Part shown: in pieces, positions 23,514 to 32,435 of the stretch
Position numbering within the stretch: the stretch's first letter is position 1
How the letters are laid out: each line of letters opens with the position of its first letter
Source: Hyunsoonleella ulvae
Lineage (GTDB): Bacteria; Bacteroidota; Bacteroidia; Flavobacteriales; Flavobacteriaceae
Reading direction: 5' to 3'
DNA length: 64,000 nucleotides
Assembly: GCF_016827605.1 (NCBI RefSeq)
Contig: NZ_JAEPJQ010000004.1
Coordinates: 1 to 64,000 of the forward strand
The notes under the pieces: model-generated
What the model was told of the DNA's origin: nothing
Database searches by the model: none
Seen by the model: only the letters and a program-made list of their open reading frames with translations
Translations under genes and position numbers: made by a program

Positions 23514-23741
23514 TTAGCGTTTGTTATTTTCAAACATTCTTAAATATAGTTGCTCTACTTTTGTTCTTGCCCAAGGTGTACGTCTTAAAAACTTTAGACT
23601 CGATTTTACTGAAGGGTTATGAGGAAAACATCTAATTTTTATTTGATAGCCCATATATTCCCAACCATAATGTGTTACTAAATCATTAATAATCTGTTCT
23701 AGTTTTTTGCCATGTAATGGGTTGTTGGGTTGTGATTACAT
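23514..23741 (-). pseudogene. VF530-family (DUF2132) DNA-binding protein gene with stop at codon 2
   Basis: On the minus strand the frame reads ATG TAA, then [20 protein letters not shown] and on through [44 protein letters not shown] to a TAA at 23514-23516. These are the family hallmarks, with full length and no other lesion. The only possible ATG (23741-23739) overlaps the stop of the preceding gene (TAATG), the usual coupling geometry, but is followed at once by TAA. A single C-to-T change (CAA to TAA) would explain it. No ATG, GTG or TTG lies between that stop and the conserved core. Either a fresh pseudogene, a non-canonical start, or a sequencing error. Last gene of the rhlE unit. Confidence 0.8.
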
Positions 23742-23956
23742 TAAAGCTTTTCAATAAGGTTTTTTATTTTTACAGCTTTTTCAAAATGATCTAACTTATG
23801 GGTTTCTATCCACCATGTAGCTACTTCCATTAACAATTCTGGGTTGTCATTTTTATTTTTAAAAAAGGCATAAAAAGACACACCTACATTTGCACCTTTA
23901 TCGGCAATCTTTTTATTACAAACTTCAATAATTTTATCTTTTAAAATCTTACGCAT
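23741..23956 (-). CDS. Small conserved protein (DUF6500-like)
   Basis: The 71-residue soluble protein reads MRKILKDKIIEVCNKKIADK, NVGVSFYAFF and ELLMEVATWWIETHKLDHFEKA. This resembles the family I know as DUF6500; that name is from memory and is the uncertain part. It begins 5 bases after the helicase stop and its own stop overlaps the ATG of the VF530 gene, so the three genes form one unit. Function unknown; the context suggests a nucleic-acid-related or cold-adaptation role. Confidence 0.65.
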   Translation of the reverse strand: MRKILKDKIIEVCNKKIADKGANVGVSFYAFFKNKNDNPELLMEVATWWIETHKLDHFEKAVKIKNLIEKL

Positions 23957-23961
23957 AAGTT

Positions 23962-25248
23962 TTAATTAATGCTATTGTTGCGCCTTCTAGATTTGTTTTT
24001 ATTATTTCTATTTCTAGAGTTTCTATTCCTTCTTGAATTATTGGAGTTGGAGTTTCTAGGTTTATTTCTTCTCTGTCTATTTTGCCCAGGTTTGATAGGT
24101 TCTGTTGAGGCATTGGGGTCAGGCTCAAAACCTTCAATAATTTCCACTTCAATGTTTTCTCCTATTAACTTTTCAATACCTTTTAAGAAAGACGTCTCGT
24201 CTGCACTTACTAAAGATATAGCTTGCCCATTTGCTCCTGCCCTACCTGTTCTACCAATACGATGTACGTAATCTTCGGAAATATTGGGTAATTCAAAATT
24301 AATAACATGTGGTAATAACGGGATATCTAACCCACGTGCAGCAATATCAGTAGCTACTAAAACACGAACTTGTCCGCTTTTAAAACCAGATAAGGCCTTG
24401 GTTCTAGCACCTTGACTTTTGTTACCATGAATAGCTGCAGCTGTAATCCCAGACTTAACCATCTTTTCACATAAGCGATTAGCGCCATGCTTAGTTCTCG
24501 TAAATACTAAAACCTGTTTCCAATTACCTTCTGAAATTAACTTTATAATCAAACCTGTTTTTTTCGCTTTTGCTACGCGATATACTTTTTGAGAAATAGC
24601 TTCAACAGTTGTATTTTCTGGGGTAGCTTCAACTTGAACTGGATTGTTTAAAATACCATGCGCTAACTTCTTAATATCTTTTGAAAAGGTTGCAGAAAAC
24701 ATCAAATTTTGGCGCTTATCTGGCATCAAATTAATGACCTTCTGAATATCTCTCAAAAACCCCATATCCAGCATACGATCGGCTTCATCTAAAACAAAAA
24801 TCTCTATGCGTTTAATAGATAATACCCCTTGGTTTTGTAAATCTAACAAACGCCCGGGAGTGGCTACTAAAACATCAACACCTCGTCGTATTGTTGCTAT
24901 TTGAGGTTTTTGATTAACACCCCCAAATATTACAGCGCTTCGTAAGTTTAAAAACTCGCTATACGCTTTAACATTATCATAAACCTGGGCTGCTAATTCT
25001 CTAGTTGGGGTTAAAATTAACGCACGAATAGGTCTGTATTTCTGTTTAGGGTTTTCAGAAAGCAAGTGTAATATAGGCAATGTAAAGCCTGCTGTTTTCC
25101 CTGTACCTGTTTGTGCAGACGCTAACACATCCTTGCCTTCTAAAACTAAAGGAATGGCTTTTTGTTGAATAGGACTTGGGGTAGCGTACCCTTTTTTGCT
25201 AACTGCTCTTAGCAAGGCTTTAGATAAGCCTAGAGATTGAAATGACAT
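23962..25248 (-). CDS. rhlE: DEAD-box RNA helicase, RhlE type
   Basis: The 428-residue protein has the full set of motifs: Q motif ([16 protein letters not shown]), Walker [29 protein letters not shown] ([10 protein letters not shown]), SAT, and [10 protein letters not shown]. The C-terminal tail (about 375-428) is rich in Asn, Arg and Lys and would bind RNA nonspecifically. Such helicases remodel RNA in ribosome assembly and cold adaptation. It is the first gene of a three-gene minus-strand unit. Confidence 0.93.
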   Translation of the reverse strand: MSFQSLGLSKALLRAVSKKGYATPSPIQQKAIPLVLEGKDVLASAQTGTGKTAGFTLPILHLLSENPKQKYRPIRALILTPTRELAAQVYDNVKAYSEFLNLRSAVIFGGVNQKPQIATIRRGVDVLVATPGRLLDLQNQGVLSIKRIEIFVLDEADRMLDMGFLRDIQKVINLMPDKRQNLMFSATFSKDIKKLAHGILNNPVQVEATPENTTVEAISQKVYRVAKAKKTGLIIKLISEGNWKQVLVFTRTKHGANRLCEKMVKSGITAAAIHGNKSQGARTKALSGFKSGQVRVLVATDIAARGLDIPLLPHVINFELPNISEDYVHRIGRTGRAGANGQAISLVSADETSFLKGIEKLIGENIEVEIIEGFEPDPNASTEPIKPGQNRQRRNKPRNSNSNNSRRNRNSRNRNNKNKSRRRNNSIN

Positions 25249-25612
25249 ATATAATGTTTATGAAGCTCAAATTGGACTTAGAGATAAAAATCACATAATG
25301 TAATATACCTCTTTTGCTATTAGGAGAGCAAGGTACGTCTTATTTTATTATTCTGATTTTTTATGAATTAACTTTACTAGAAATTATAAAAACTTCAGTT
25401 GATCAATAATAAAGTATTAAAAAAATTCATATTAATTCATCCTTAATAGTTAACTACCCATATTATTGCAGAGCCTCTATTTTTAAAAACCATCCATATA
25501 AATTATTATTTATTAACTTTCCTCTCATGAATTTAATGTATATTTATATAGTTAATAGTGAACCCTTTACCAAACTATTGTAGCAAAAACATTGTTTTTT
25601 TAAATTAAAGAT
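25249..25612. other. Intergenic stretch between divergent genes
   Basis: This 364-bp AT-rich stretch separates rhlE (minus) from a lipoprotein gene (plus). It should hold both promoters and possibly a long helicase 5' leader, but no consensus -7 element, hairpin or gene remnant could be supported. Confidence 0.5.
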
Positions 25613-26815
25613 ATGAGAATAAAAGACCATATACCGAAACAATCTTCTAACAATATTACTAAAGTATTTATCTCTTTTATTCTAGTTTCTACATTTTTGT
25701 TCTCTGCATCTAGTTGTAGTAAAAAAGATGAAGAAGAACCAATGAAAGAAAAAATGGAAGAGGAAGAAGAAATGGGATATAATTATCCTAAAGGCAAAAT
25801 ATTTTTCGAATTTGCGCCACTAGATTTAAATGGAGTTGCTTTTTATGAACCCATGGGAAGGATGGGTGTATTTCCTCAAGACCATGGTGGTTTTATTCAC
25901 TTTGAATATAATGTTAATATGCCAACAACACCTATTTATGCTATGGCTGATGGTGTAGTTACAGAACTTGGAAAAAGCGGGAATGATTTCTTTATGACTG
26001 TTAAATATAGTACAACTATAAGTACCAAACTAGGTCATGTAGGTAGGTTTTCAAATTTTATTTCAGATAATGCAGACCCTGTATTAGAAGGGAGTCCTCT
26101 AAATGTTGAAATTGAGGTAAAAGCAGGTCAGACTATAGGATATATCTCAGCATTCTCAGCATTGGATATAGGAGTTCATGACTTAGACTTGGAGGACAAA
26201 AAATCATTTTGTTATCCAGAATTAGCTTATTTTGAAAATTTATTTGCTGCAAACATTTTTGATTACTATAAAGACGAAAACCCGATAAAGGGAGAATTTT
26301 TAAGTAAAACTATAAGAGAAATAGAACCGTTTGGAGGTAAAAATGACTATGATGTTAAAGGTACGATCTCTGGAAATTGGTATTTAAAAGATAAACTTGA
26401 AAATAAAGATGTTTTTGCAAATTATTTTGCAGTTGGTTACGATCATATTTATGCTCAAAGGGTCGCTCTAATGGATGGGTTACCCCGCCATGACCCTGAT
26501 GTGGAAGACACAAATTCATACTCATATTCATGGATAAAATCCAATAATCCAAAACCAGAAAATGTAGATGTTTCCTATGGAATAGTTAAATATGAATTAA
26601 TTCCACGTCTCGATTTAAAAAGAAATACTGATGGAACCTATGAATTAAACTCAACTGATAGTATAGATGAGGTTTCCCCAAGAGGTGTTTTTTTAATGCA
26701 AATAATAAACACCGAAACTATGCAGGTAGAATTTATTGCAAATACAACAGCTTCTGAAGTTAATGGATTTAGCGGTAATCAAAGAATTTATGTTCGTAAG
26801 CCTGATTATCAGTAA
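25613..26815 (+). CDS. Lipoprotein with degenerate M23-like domain
   Basis: The 400-residue protein has a long N-terminus ending in a lipobox (TFLFSASSC, Cys36), a Glu/Lys/Met-rich linker (KMEEEEEM) and a globular region. The part around residues 85-190 (TPIYAMADGVVTELGKSGNDF, TKLGHVGRFS, VKAGQTIGYIS) looks like an M23/LysM-peptidase beta barrel. The zinc HxH motif is replaced (IGVHDLDLED), so catalytic activity is doubtful. The C-terminal ~170 residues are unassigned. It is a single-gene unit. Confidence 0.65.
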   Translation: MRIKDHIPKQSSNNITKVFISFILVSTFLFSASSCSKKDEEEPMKEKMEEEEEMGYNYPKGKIFFEFAPLDLNGVAFYEPMGRMGVFPQDHGGFIHFEYNVNMPTTPIYAMADGVVTELGKSGNDFFMTVKYSTTISTKLGHVGRFSNFISDNADPVLEGSPLNVEIEVKAGQTIGYISAFSALDIGVHDLDLEDKKSFCYPELAYFENLFAANIFDYYKDENPIKGEFLSKTIREIEPFGGKNDYDVKGTISGNWYLKDKLENKDVFANYFAVGYDHIYAQRVALMDGLPRHDPDVEDTNSYSYSWIKSNNPKPENVDVSYGIVKYELIPRLDLKRNTDGTYELNSTDSIDEVSPRGVFLMQIINTETMQVEFIANTTASEVNGFSGNQRIYVRKPDYQ

Positions 26816-26893
26816 GTATATAAGGTTATTATCATGCTAACTAACTTTCAATATTGCAATCATTTTTATTAGTTAGAAACGCATATAAGCTTT

Positions 26894-27574
26894 TCAAAAA
26901 AACTCCCGATACTGCATCACACGAAAATCGAACGTATTGAAATCAGGATTTTTGGCTTTAAGTTGTTTATAAAGTGGCATTCTACTTATAGAAACATTGG
27001 CTGCTCCAGAGCCCGAGGTAAGTGATACGGTTTTAATTATTCGTTTAAAATCAACAGGTTCAAGCGTTTCACTCGGAATAATAAATTGATGGATTCGTGG
27101 TACCTCATTATTTACCAACTCCAATTTTAAACCATAGGGTTTTAGATGTTTTCTAAAGAAATATTCAGGACCGTTTTTACTATTGCCGCCTGTAAAAAGT
27201 AAGGTGTCTATATTTGGATATTGCTTCAAATAGCCAATAACATCTCGAAGTATTATATTTTGCATTCCCAAATCTGAGGCGTCAATTTTATCACGTTCTG
27301 CACTTTCAACAATATCACAAACCCCAATTTTGTTTTTAATTAAAAATGATTTTCGTTCTTCAATAGCTTCATAAGAATTATCAAAACGTAAATTTAAATT
27401 GTGGATTTTATCAATAAATAACCAAAGCGAATTATAATAGCTCCCATAACAAAAATTAACATCCTTTTCTAAAAGTGCTCCAGTTGAAAATCGTGGTGGT
27501 GGTAATGTACCAACTATTAACTTAGTGGTATCTTTTTGAATAAAGGGTTTATAAGGGTGTTTGTGTTTAAACAT
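26894..27574 (-). CDS. Uracil-DNA-glycosylase-superfamily-like protein
   Basis: The 226-residue protein starts MFKHKHPYKPFIQKDTTKLI and continues VGTLPPPRFSTG, a motif-I-like loop of the uracil-DNA glycosylase fold. YGSYYNSLW and LLFTGGNSKNGPEYFFRK follow, with a late IIPSETLEPV segment in the place of the motif II loop. I recognise it as a Bacteroidota family usually named uracil-DNA glycosylase family protein. Activity on uracil or another base is not shown by the sequence. It is convergent with the M23-like lipoprotein gene. Confidence 0.65.
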   Translation of the reverse strand: MFKHKHPYKPFIQKDTTKLIVGTLPPPRFSTGALLEKDVNFCYGSYYNSLWLFIDKIHNLNLRFDNSYEAIEERKSFLIKNKIGVCDIVESAERDKIDASDLGMQNIILRDVIGYLKQYPNIDTLLFTGGNSKNGPEYFFRKHLKPYGLKLELVNNEVPRIHQFIIPSETLEPVDFKRIIKTVSLTSGSGAANVSISRMPLYKQLKAKNPDFNTFDFRVMQYREFF

Positions 27575-27638
27575 AAATTAAGCTTGGCTTTTTAACCTAA
27601 AAATCTTATATTAATTCAAACTAAAAATAAAAGAATTT

Positions 27639-27773
27639 ATGGGAAAAGGCGATAAAAAAACAAAACGCGGTAAAATAAACAGAGGAACTTTTGGTGCGCG
27701 TAGACCTCGAATTAAAAAAAGACCAAGTATTGAGCAAAAAGTAAATGTTGGCAATAAAGCAAAACCTAAGTAA
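27639..27773 (+). CDS. 30S ribosomal protein Thx
   Basis: The 44-residue, very basic protein opens MGKGDKKTKRGKINRGTFGA, followed by RRPRIKKRPS. This is the family sequence of small-subunit protein THX, which sits in the 30S head. It is too short for usual gene-length cut-offs. The stop ends exactly one base before the convergent TPR gene stop (27774). AAAAGAATTT precedes the ATG. Confidence 0.9.
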   Translation: MGKGDKKTKRGKINRGTFGARRPRIKKRPSIEQKVNVGNKAKPK

Positions 27774-28499
27774 TCATAGTTGAGAAAGGAGGTTTTCTGC
27801 ACCCATTATCGTACTTCTGTAGCGCTTTCTATTGGGTGTTGTCATATGCCTTCCTTCAGAAATTAAAGCTTCCAAAATTTCTTTGGCTTCCTCTATTTTT
27901 CCTATGTCTCTTAAAAAATTAGCATAAATTAAGCGCTCTTCGTAGAAAGAGAATCTTATATCAATAGCTTTCAAATTAGCTTCAGCTTCAACTAAATCGC
28001 CCTCTTTTTCTAATGCTAATCCATATAAAAATTGTGTTCTTGATTTTTTAAATTCAGAATGGGTTTTAATTTGTTCACCATACAGCACTACACTTTTGTA
28101 ATCTTCTAATTTATCATAGGCTTCAATTATATTTTTTATTACATAAAAATCATTTTGAAAATTTCCATCTAGAGCATCTTTGTAATGCTGTATAGCATTT
28201 TGGTAATCTTTATTTTCTAAGTGAGCATCTGCTAAATTCACTCTATTTTGATAGGTATCTGAAAACTCTAGCCGTTTTTCTAAATCTTTAATCTTTTTAG
28301 TGGGATTGATAATATTGGTAATTTCAGAGGTTATTTTTTCAGCATCGCGCTTATTGTATACTTGGGTTATCAGATAGATTGCGCAACCAATACCAGAAAG
28401 AAAAAATATTACAAAAATCCAATAATATGGAGCTCTGTTTTTTATGGCGTGATATATACAAAACGCCTGTAACGCAATAACCAAGTAATACCAAATCAA
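27774..28499 (-). CDS. Membrane-anchored TPR protein
   Basis: The 241-residue protein has two N-terminal membrane helices (about residues 2-18 and 26-46), then a linker and a TPR array (VNLADAHLENKDYQNAIQHY, GLALEKEGDLVEAEANLKAI, YANFLRDIGKIEEAKEIL). It resembles inner-membrane scaffold proteins with cytosolic TPRs, but no specific partner is evident. The stop is directly adjacent to that of thx. Confidence 0.75.
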   Translation of the reverse strand: MIWYYLVIALQAFCIYHAIKNRAPYYWIFVIFFLSGIGCAIYLITQVYNKRDAEKITSEITNIINPTKKIKDLEKRLEFSDTYQNRVNLADAHLENKDYQNAIQHYKDALDGNFQNDFYVIKNIIEAYDKLEDYKSVVLYGEQIKTHSEFKKSRTQFLYGLALEKEGDLVEAEANLKAIDIRFSFYEERLIYANFLRDIGKIEEAKEILEALISEGRHMTTPNRKRYRSTIMGAENLLSQL

Positions 28500-28540
28500 A
28501 CCTTAGTATATTAAATTCAAGATAAACCTAGTAAATATTA

Positions 28541-29299
28541 CTATCTAATAAAAACCAAATCGGTATCGGTAGACATATCTTCGCTAAACCCATAATTCAT
28601 GTAATTAAAGCCTTTTAAATCTTCTATGGTTTGGGCATTAGTATCAATAATATATCTTGCCATTGCACCTCGTGCTTCTTTTGCAAAGAAAGAGATAACC
28701 TTGTATTGTCCGTTTTTAAAATCCTTAAAGTTAGCACTTATCACAGGTACTTTCAATACTTTTTTGTCAATTGCTTTAAAATACTCGTTACTTGCTAAAT
28801 TTAAAAATAGCTCGTTGTCTTGCAGCTCCTCATTTAAAGCATTAGTAATATCTTTTTTCCAAAATTCGTATAAGTTCTTCTTCACACCTACAGGCATTCT
28901 AGTACCCATTTCCAATCGGTAAGGTTGCATTAAATCTGTTGGTTTTAATATCCCATACAATCCAGAAAGAATGCGAACGCTATCTTGCATTACATCTAAT
29001 TTTTCTTCAGGAATAGTATAGGCATCCAAACCACGATATACATCGCCATTAAACGCATATACTGCAGGTCTTGCATTATCTTTAGTAAATGGTAATTCCC
29101 AAGACTGATTGCGCTCATAATTTAATTGTCCTAGAGCATCAGAGATACTCATGAGTTTAGATAAACTCTTTACAGATTTTTTCTTTAATAATGTATTAAG
29201 ACGTTCAGATTGCTTTAAAAACTTGGGTTCTGTGTATCTAGATGTTGGCAATTCTGTTTCAAAGTCTAAAGATTTTGCTGGAGAAATAACTAACTTCAT
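28541..29299 (-). CDS. yaaA: Peroxide stress protein YaaA
   Basis: The 252-residue protein matches the YaaA/UPF0246 family: MKLVISPAKSLDFE at the start, FNGDVYRGLDA, SGLYGILKPTDLMQPYRLEMGT, NLASNEYFKAID and FFAKEARGAMARYI. Family members protect DNA and proteins against peroxide by limiting free iron. The gene is monocistronic. A decayed copy of its first ~46 codons lies at 30203-30338. Confidence 0.93.
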   Translation of the reverse strand: MKLVISPAKSLDFETELPTSRYTEPKFLKQSERLNTLLKKKSVKSLSKLMSISDALGQLNYERNQSWELPFTKDNARPAVYAFNGDVYRGLDAYTIPEEKLDVMQDSVRILSGLYGILKPTDLMQPYRLEMGTRMPVGVKKNLYEFWKKDITNALNEELQDNELFLNLASNEYFKAIDKKVLKVPVISANFKDFKNGQYKVISFFAKEARGAMARYIIDTNAQTIEDLKGFNYMNYGFSEDMSTDTDLVFIR

Positions 29300-29408
29300 G
29301 TGTTTTATTTTTTATTAATTAGTCGCTTTTATATCTCCAAATTTACAACGCATTTTCTTGAATTAATATTGAAATCTAATACTATTTACAATGAAGATAT
29401 AAAGTGAA

Positions 29409-29439
29409 TTGATACTTAGCAAGTTTTACATTAGATTTG
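29409..29439 (+). promoter_or_regulatory. Promoter of the racemase-like gene
   Basis: TTG (29409-29411) and TAGATTTG (29432-29439) are 20 bases apart, fitting the Bacteroidota promoter consensus. The ATG follows 28 bases after the -7 element. Confidence 0.7.
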
Positions 29440-29466
29440 TTTATTCTAAAAATTAAAAACATCAAT

Positions 29467-30087
29467 ATGATAGCGTTTTTGCACACCAATAAAGCTCACA
29501 TTAACAATTTTGAAAACTTAGTACGTGCACAGAACAGTACAGTTGAAACAAAACATTACGTAAACAAAAATATATTGGATAGTGCTTTAAAAACTGGAAT
29601 TACAGACGCTGTACAGTTTGAAAAGGAAATAGAAGCTATTAGAAAAGAAAAACCATCTTTAATCATTTGTACATGTTCTACTTACGGTGCAGAAAGTGAT
29701 AAATATTCTGATGTGTATAGAATAGACCACCCTATTATAGATTATTTAGTTTCCAATTACACTAAAATAGGATTAGTTTATACCGCAAATTCTACTAAAA
29801 CAGTAAGCGAGGATTTAATGCAAAGCATATCTGCTGAAAAAGAAAAACATATTGAAATTATAAATGTTGATTGTTCTGCCTTATGGACACATTTTGAGAC
29901 AGGCGATTTAGAAAGTTACAACAAAGGTATTGCAGAAAACACCATTAACAAAGCTTCTGAGGTTGATGTGTTTTTCCTAGCACAAGCATCAATGGCTGGT
30001 GCAAAAAACCATTTACAAAACTTAGATAAAGAGGTATTTACAAGTCCTGAGTTTGGTGTAAAAGAATTGCTTAAAAATATTGAATAG
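29467..30087 (+). CDS. Aspartate/glutamate racemase-like protein
   Basis: The 206-residue protein (MIAFLHTNKAHINNFENLVR) has a Cys-containing loop, LIICTCSTYGAESD, where the Asp/Glu/hydantoin racemase superfamily has its first catalytic Cys. A mid-sequence GLVYTANSTKTVSEDL and a later DVFFLAQASMAGA occupy the positions of the second half. In the second half Ala-Gln-Ala replaces the usual Cys, so racemase activity is uncertain. ATG at 29467 is chosen; a TTG 30 bases upstream is part of the promoter. Confidence 0.6.
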   Translation: MIAFLHTNKAHINNFENLVRAQNSTVETKHYVNKNILDSALKTGITDAVQFEKEIEAIRKEKPSLIICTCSTYGAESDKYSDVYRIDHPIIDYLVSNYTKIGLVYTANSTKTVSEDLMQSISAEKEKHIEIINVDCSALWTHFETGDLESYNKGIAENTINKASEVDVFFLAQASMAGAKNHLQNLDKEVFTSPEFGVKELLKNIE

Positions 30088-30090
30088 TTG

Positions 30091-30338
30091 TTATCCTGAA
30101 TGTTTAGAATACCCACGCCACTTCTCTACACAAGCCTCTATATCCTCAGGAATAGGAGTTTCAAAACGCATAAACGCTCCTGTTTTAGGGTACTCAAATC
30201 CTAAAATTTTGACTTATTTCTTTTTAAGTGATTTATTTAAACACTCTGACTGTTTTAAAAATTGAGGTTCTGTATGTTTTGATGCTGGCAATTCTGTTAC
30301 AAAGTCTAAAAATTTTGCTGGGGATATAAGAGTTTCAT
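30091..30338 (-). pseudogene. Chimeric remnant: yaaA 5' end joined to rluD 3' end
   Basis: On the minus strand, from ATG at 30338, the sequence matches yaaA (after a small frameshift: PAKFLDFVTELPASKHTEPQ and FLKQSECLNKSLKKK, against PAKSLDFETELPTSRYTEPK). After a TAA it continues in the same frame as rluD codons 305-341 (KILGFEYPKTGAFMRFETPI, then PEDIEACVEKWRGYSK). The switch is at a shared AAR-NNN-TTA microhomology, near yaaA codon 44-46 and rluD codon 305-307. Homology also covers a few bases upstream of the yaaA start. It lies between the two intact genes (28541-29299 and 33177-34202), all on the minus strand. Not translated as a useful product. Confidence 0.85.
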
Positions 30339-30557
30339 GTGTTTATTTTTTAAAGTTACAGGTACTTAAGAAGGATTAAAATCAATGCTTAAATTTATTA
30401 ACTACAATATTAATAAGATTTTACCAATGTTCTTATTTATTATATGCCACAGCATACCATAAAACTTAATAATTGTTGATTTAATAGAAAAGAGTTGGTT
30501 GGTAAGAAACGTATGAGTAGTTTTAACTTGTATTATTTTAAAATCTACAATTTCAGA

Positions 30558-32426
30558 ATGAAAAAGAGTGTCTTACTATTTTCAATTTTAACCATAATTT
30601 GTTTTAATTGTTCCTATAATTTTTCTGAGGATAATCTTAATGAAATTGATAGGCCTTCAACAAAAAACAACTCAATACTTATTAGCAACTTCAAAAGTGG
30701 TGATACAATAAATTCTCAAAGAGTAATGACGTATACTTTTGAGGGGCCTTCTAATCCATTTAGAGCAGAATCTATTGTATATTTAGATGGAGAAAAAATA
30801 GGAGCTGGATGGAATGCAGAAACTGAAACAGGCAGGTTTAGCTTATATCCTGCTAGGTATAAAGATGGCATTCATAAACTTAGATTTGAACATTCCTTTT
30901 TTTCTGGTTCTGGTAGTATTGCCGACCAACTTGGTCAAGAAGTTTTAACTAAAATCGAAGAGTTTAATTTTGTTGTTCGCAGAAAAACCTCAACACCTCC
31001 TCCAATTACCGAAGTTAAAATAGAAAACGGGAGTATTACTGTTAAATGGGGAGAAATGAATGGTAATGACTATGAAAAAGCATATTTAAGCATAAAATTT
31101 AAAGAATCAGAGCAAAAAGTGCCCTTAAGTCCAGAAATTCTCTCCCAAAAAAAATTTATTGATAAAACTACAGTGCTTCATACGGGTAATCGGAACACTC
31201 CATTTTATGACTATTACTCTAAAGCAGAATATTCAATTTTATTGACAAATCAGTATACTGACAACTATGGATCAAGTAAGGAAATAGAATATAATATTGA
31301 ATGGTTTGAACCAGAAATTGTATTCAATGGTTTCAATGATTATATTATCAAATGGCCATCGCATCCATTATATGGAAATTTTGAAAATCTTCAAATATCA
31401 GGGTTTCTAGGTTCAAGCTCAGGTGGCGAAATGGTTGTAGATCGTCCTTTTATTTTTGGCTCTGATTATACAATTAATTTTAAACCCAAAGTTAATTTGG
31501 GTGGTTATGAAATTTATTCTTTTCGTAACGCAAAATTAGACGAAGACACATTTGGCTCTTTCAATTTTGGAGTACCAAACTATAAAGGAATTGTATATCA
31601 CACAACTAATGAAAAATATTACATATTAGTTAATGGTGCCCGTATATCAAATATTGAGGGCTATGAGTTATATATTTATGAATATTCCAAAGACATGGAA
31701 TTTATTAGAAGAAATTATATTTCTAATAGTGAAGCATTAGGGCGGCATTTATCCATTTATATAGACCCATTAACTCAGAATTTTTATGTAGATACTTTTA
31801 ATAGTTCATACTTGATTGATAAAGACAATCTCTCTATCATAAAACAAGTTACGGGTAGTGCTAATGATATAAGAAAAAATTTTAGAGGTAATATAGTAAT
31901 TACCCGTACTGGACATTTTCCTACCCACACAACCATTGAGAACATACAGACCAATACCATAATACGCTCTGGAAATTCAATCGGCAGTGTTCTTTCGGAC
32001 GATGCCAAATATATTTTTATAGCAGATGAAAACGGCAGAGGTATTTATGAGATTGACGGGAATCAATTATCAAAGATAATAGACATAAGTGAAGACGATT
32101 ATGTTTCAAAGCTAATTGTTGTTGGGAATCGGCTTATTTATTCACACTATAGCGGAGAATTTTCAGGTAAATTTTCAATTGCAGACCTGAACACAAATAC
32201 TAAAAAAACTTTTGAATTTGGAACTTACCAAAAATCAATGCAATATGATCCTGTGTCGGAAAAACTTTTATTGATCAATAATGGTGGTGCCGGCATATTC
32301 GATATAAATTCAGATATCCTTGAAACTTTTCCTTATGAGCATATTAATGGAGGGGGCGATCATTTTGTATACTTACAGAATGGGCGTCTTTTTCACACAA
32401 AAGGGATTTACATCGATAATTTTTAA
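30558..32426 (+). CDS. Large lipoprotein, possible beta-propeller C-terminus
   Basis: The 622-residue protein starts MKKSVLLFSILTIICFNCSYN with a lipobox Cys at about residue 19. ATG 30558 is preferred to an upstream TTG. A first part (about 40-150) looks like an Ig/FN3-type beta sandwich (ISNFKSGDTINSQRVMTYTF); a second (about 160-270) resembles FN3 (PPITEVKIENGSITVKWGEM). The last ~300 residues show repeated blades (DAKYIFIADENGRGIYEID, NRLIYSHYSGEFSGKFSIAD, SEKLLLINNGGAGIFDIN). It is probably surface or periplasmic. A beta-barrel protein is encoded 9 bases downstream. No named family recognised. Confidence 0.6.
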   Translation: MKKSVLLFSILTIICFNCSYNFSEDNLNEIDRPSTKNNSILISNFKSGDTINSQRVMTYTFEGPSNPFRAESIVYLDGEKIGAGWNAETETGRFSLYPARYKDGIHKLRFEHSFFSGSGSIADQLGQEVLTKIEEFNFVVRRKTSTPPPITEVKIENGSITVKWGEMNGNDYEKAYLSIKFKESEQKVPLSPEILSQKKFIDKTTVLHTGNRNTPFYDYYSKAEYSILLTNQYTDNYGSSKEIEYNIEWFEPEIVFNGFNDYIIKWPSHPLYGNFENLQISGFLGSSSGGEMVVDRPFIFGSDYTINFKPKVNLGGYEIYSFRNAKLDEDTFGSFNFGVPNYKGIVYHTTNEKYYILVNGARISNIEGYELYIYEYSKDMEFIRRNYISNSEALGRHLSIYIDPLTQNFYVDTFNSSYLIDKDNLSIIKQVTGSANDIRKNFRGNIVITRTGHFPTHTTIENIQTNTIIRSGNSIGSVLSDDAKYIFIADENGRGIYEIDGNQLSKIIDISEDDYVSKLIVVGNRLIYSHYSGEFSGKFSIADLNTNTKKTFEFGTYQKSMQYDPVSEKLLLINNGGAGIFDINSDILETFPYEHINGGGDHFVYLQNGRLFHTKGIYIDNF

Positions 32427-32435
32427 AAAATATTT

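Noticed and set aside
23949-24152. Minus-strand frame within the end of rhlE
   Set aside because: It overlaps the helicase Asn/Arg-rich tail in another frame with no conserved content.
26838-26875. CTAACTAA/TTAGTTAG as terminator between convergent genes
   Set aside because: The loop is over 20 bases and no strong T run follows; too weak to call.
27611-27802. Minus-strand 63-codon open frame
   Set aside because: It is opposite the thx gene and overlaps the TPR gene; its translation looks like antisense hydrophobic noise.
30080-30265. Plus-strand 61-codon open frame
   Set aside because: It is the antisense of the yaaA/rluD remnant and has no homologous content of its own.
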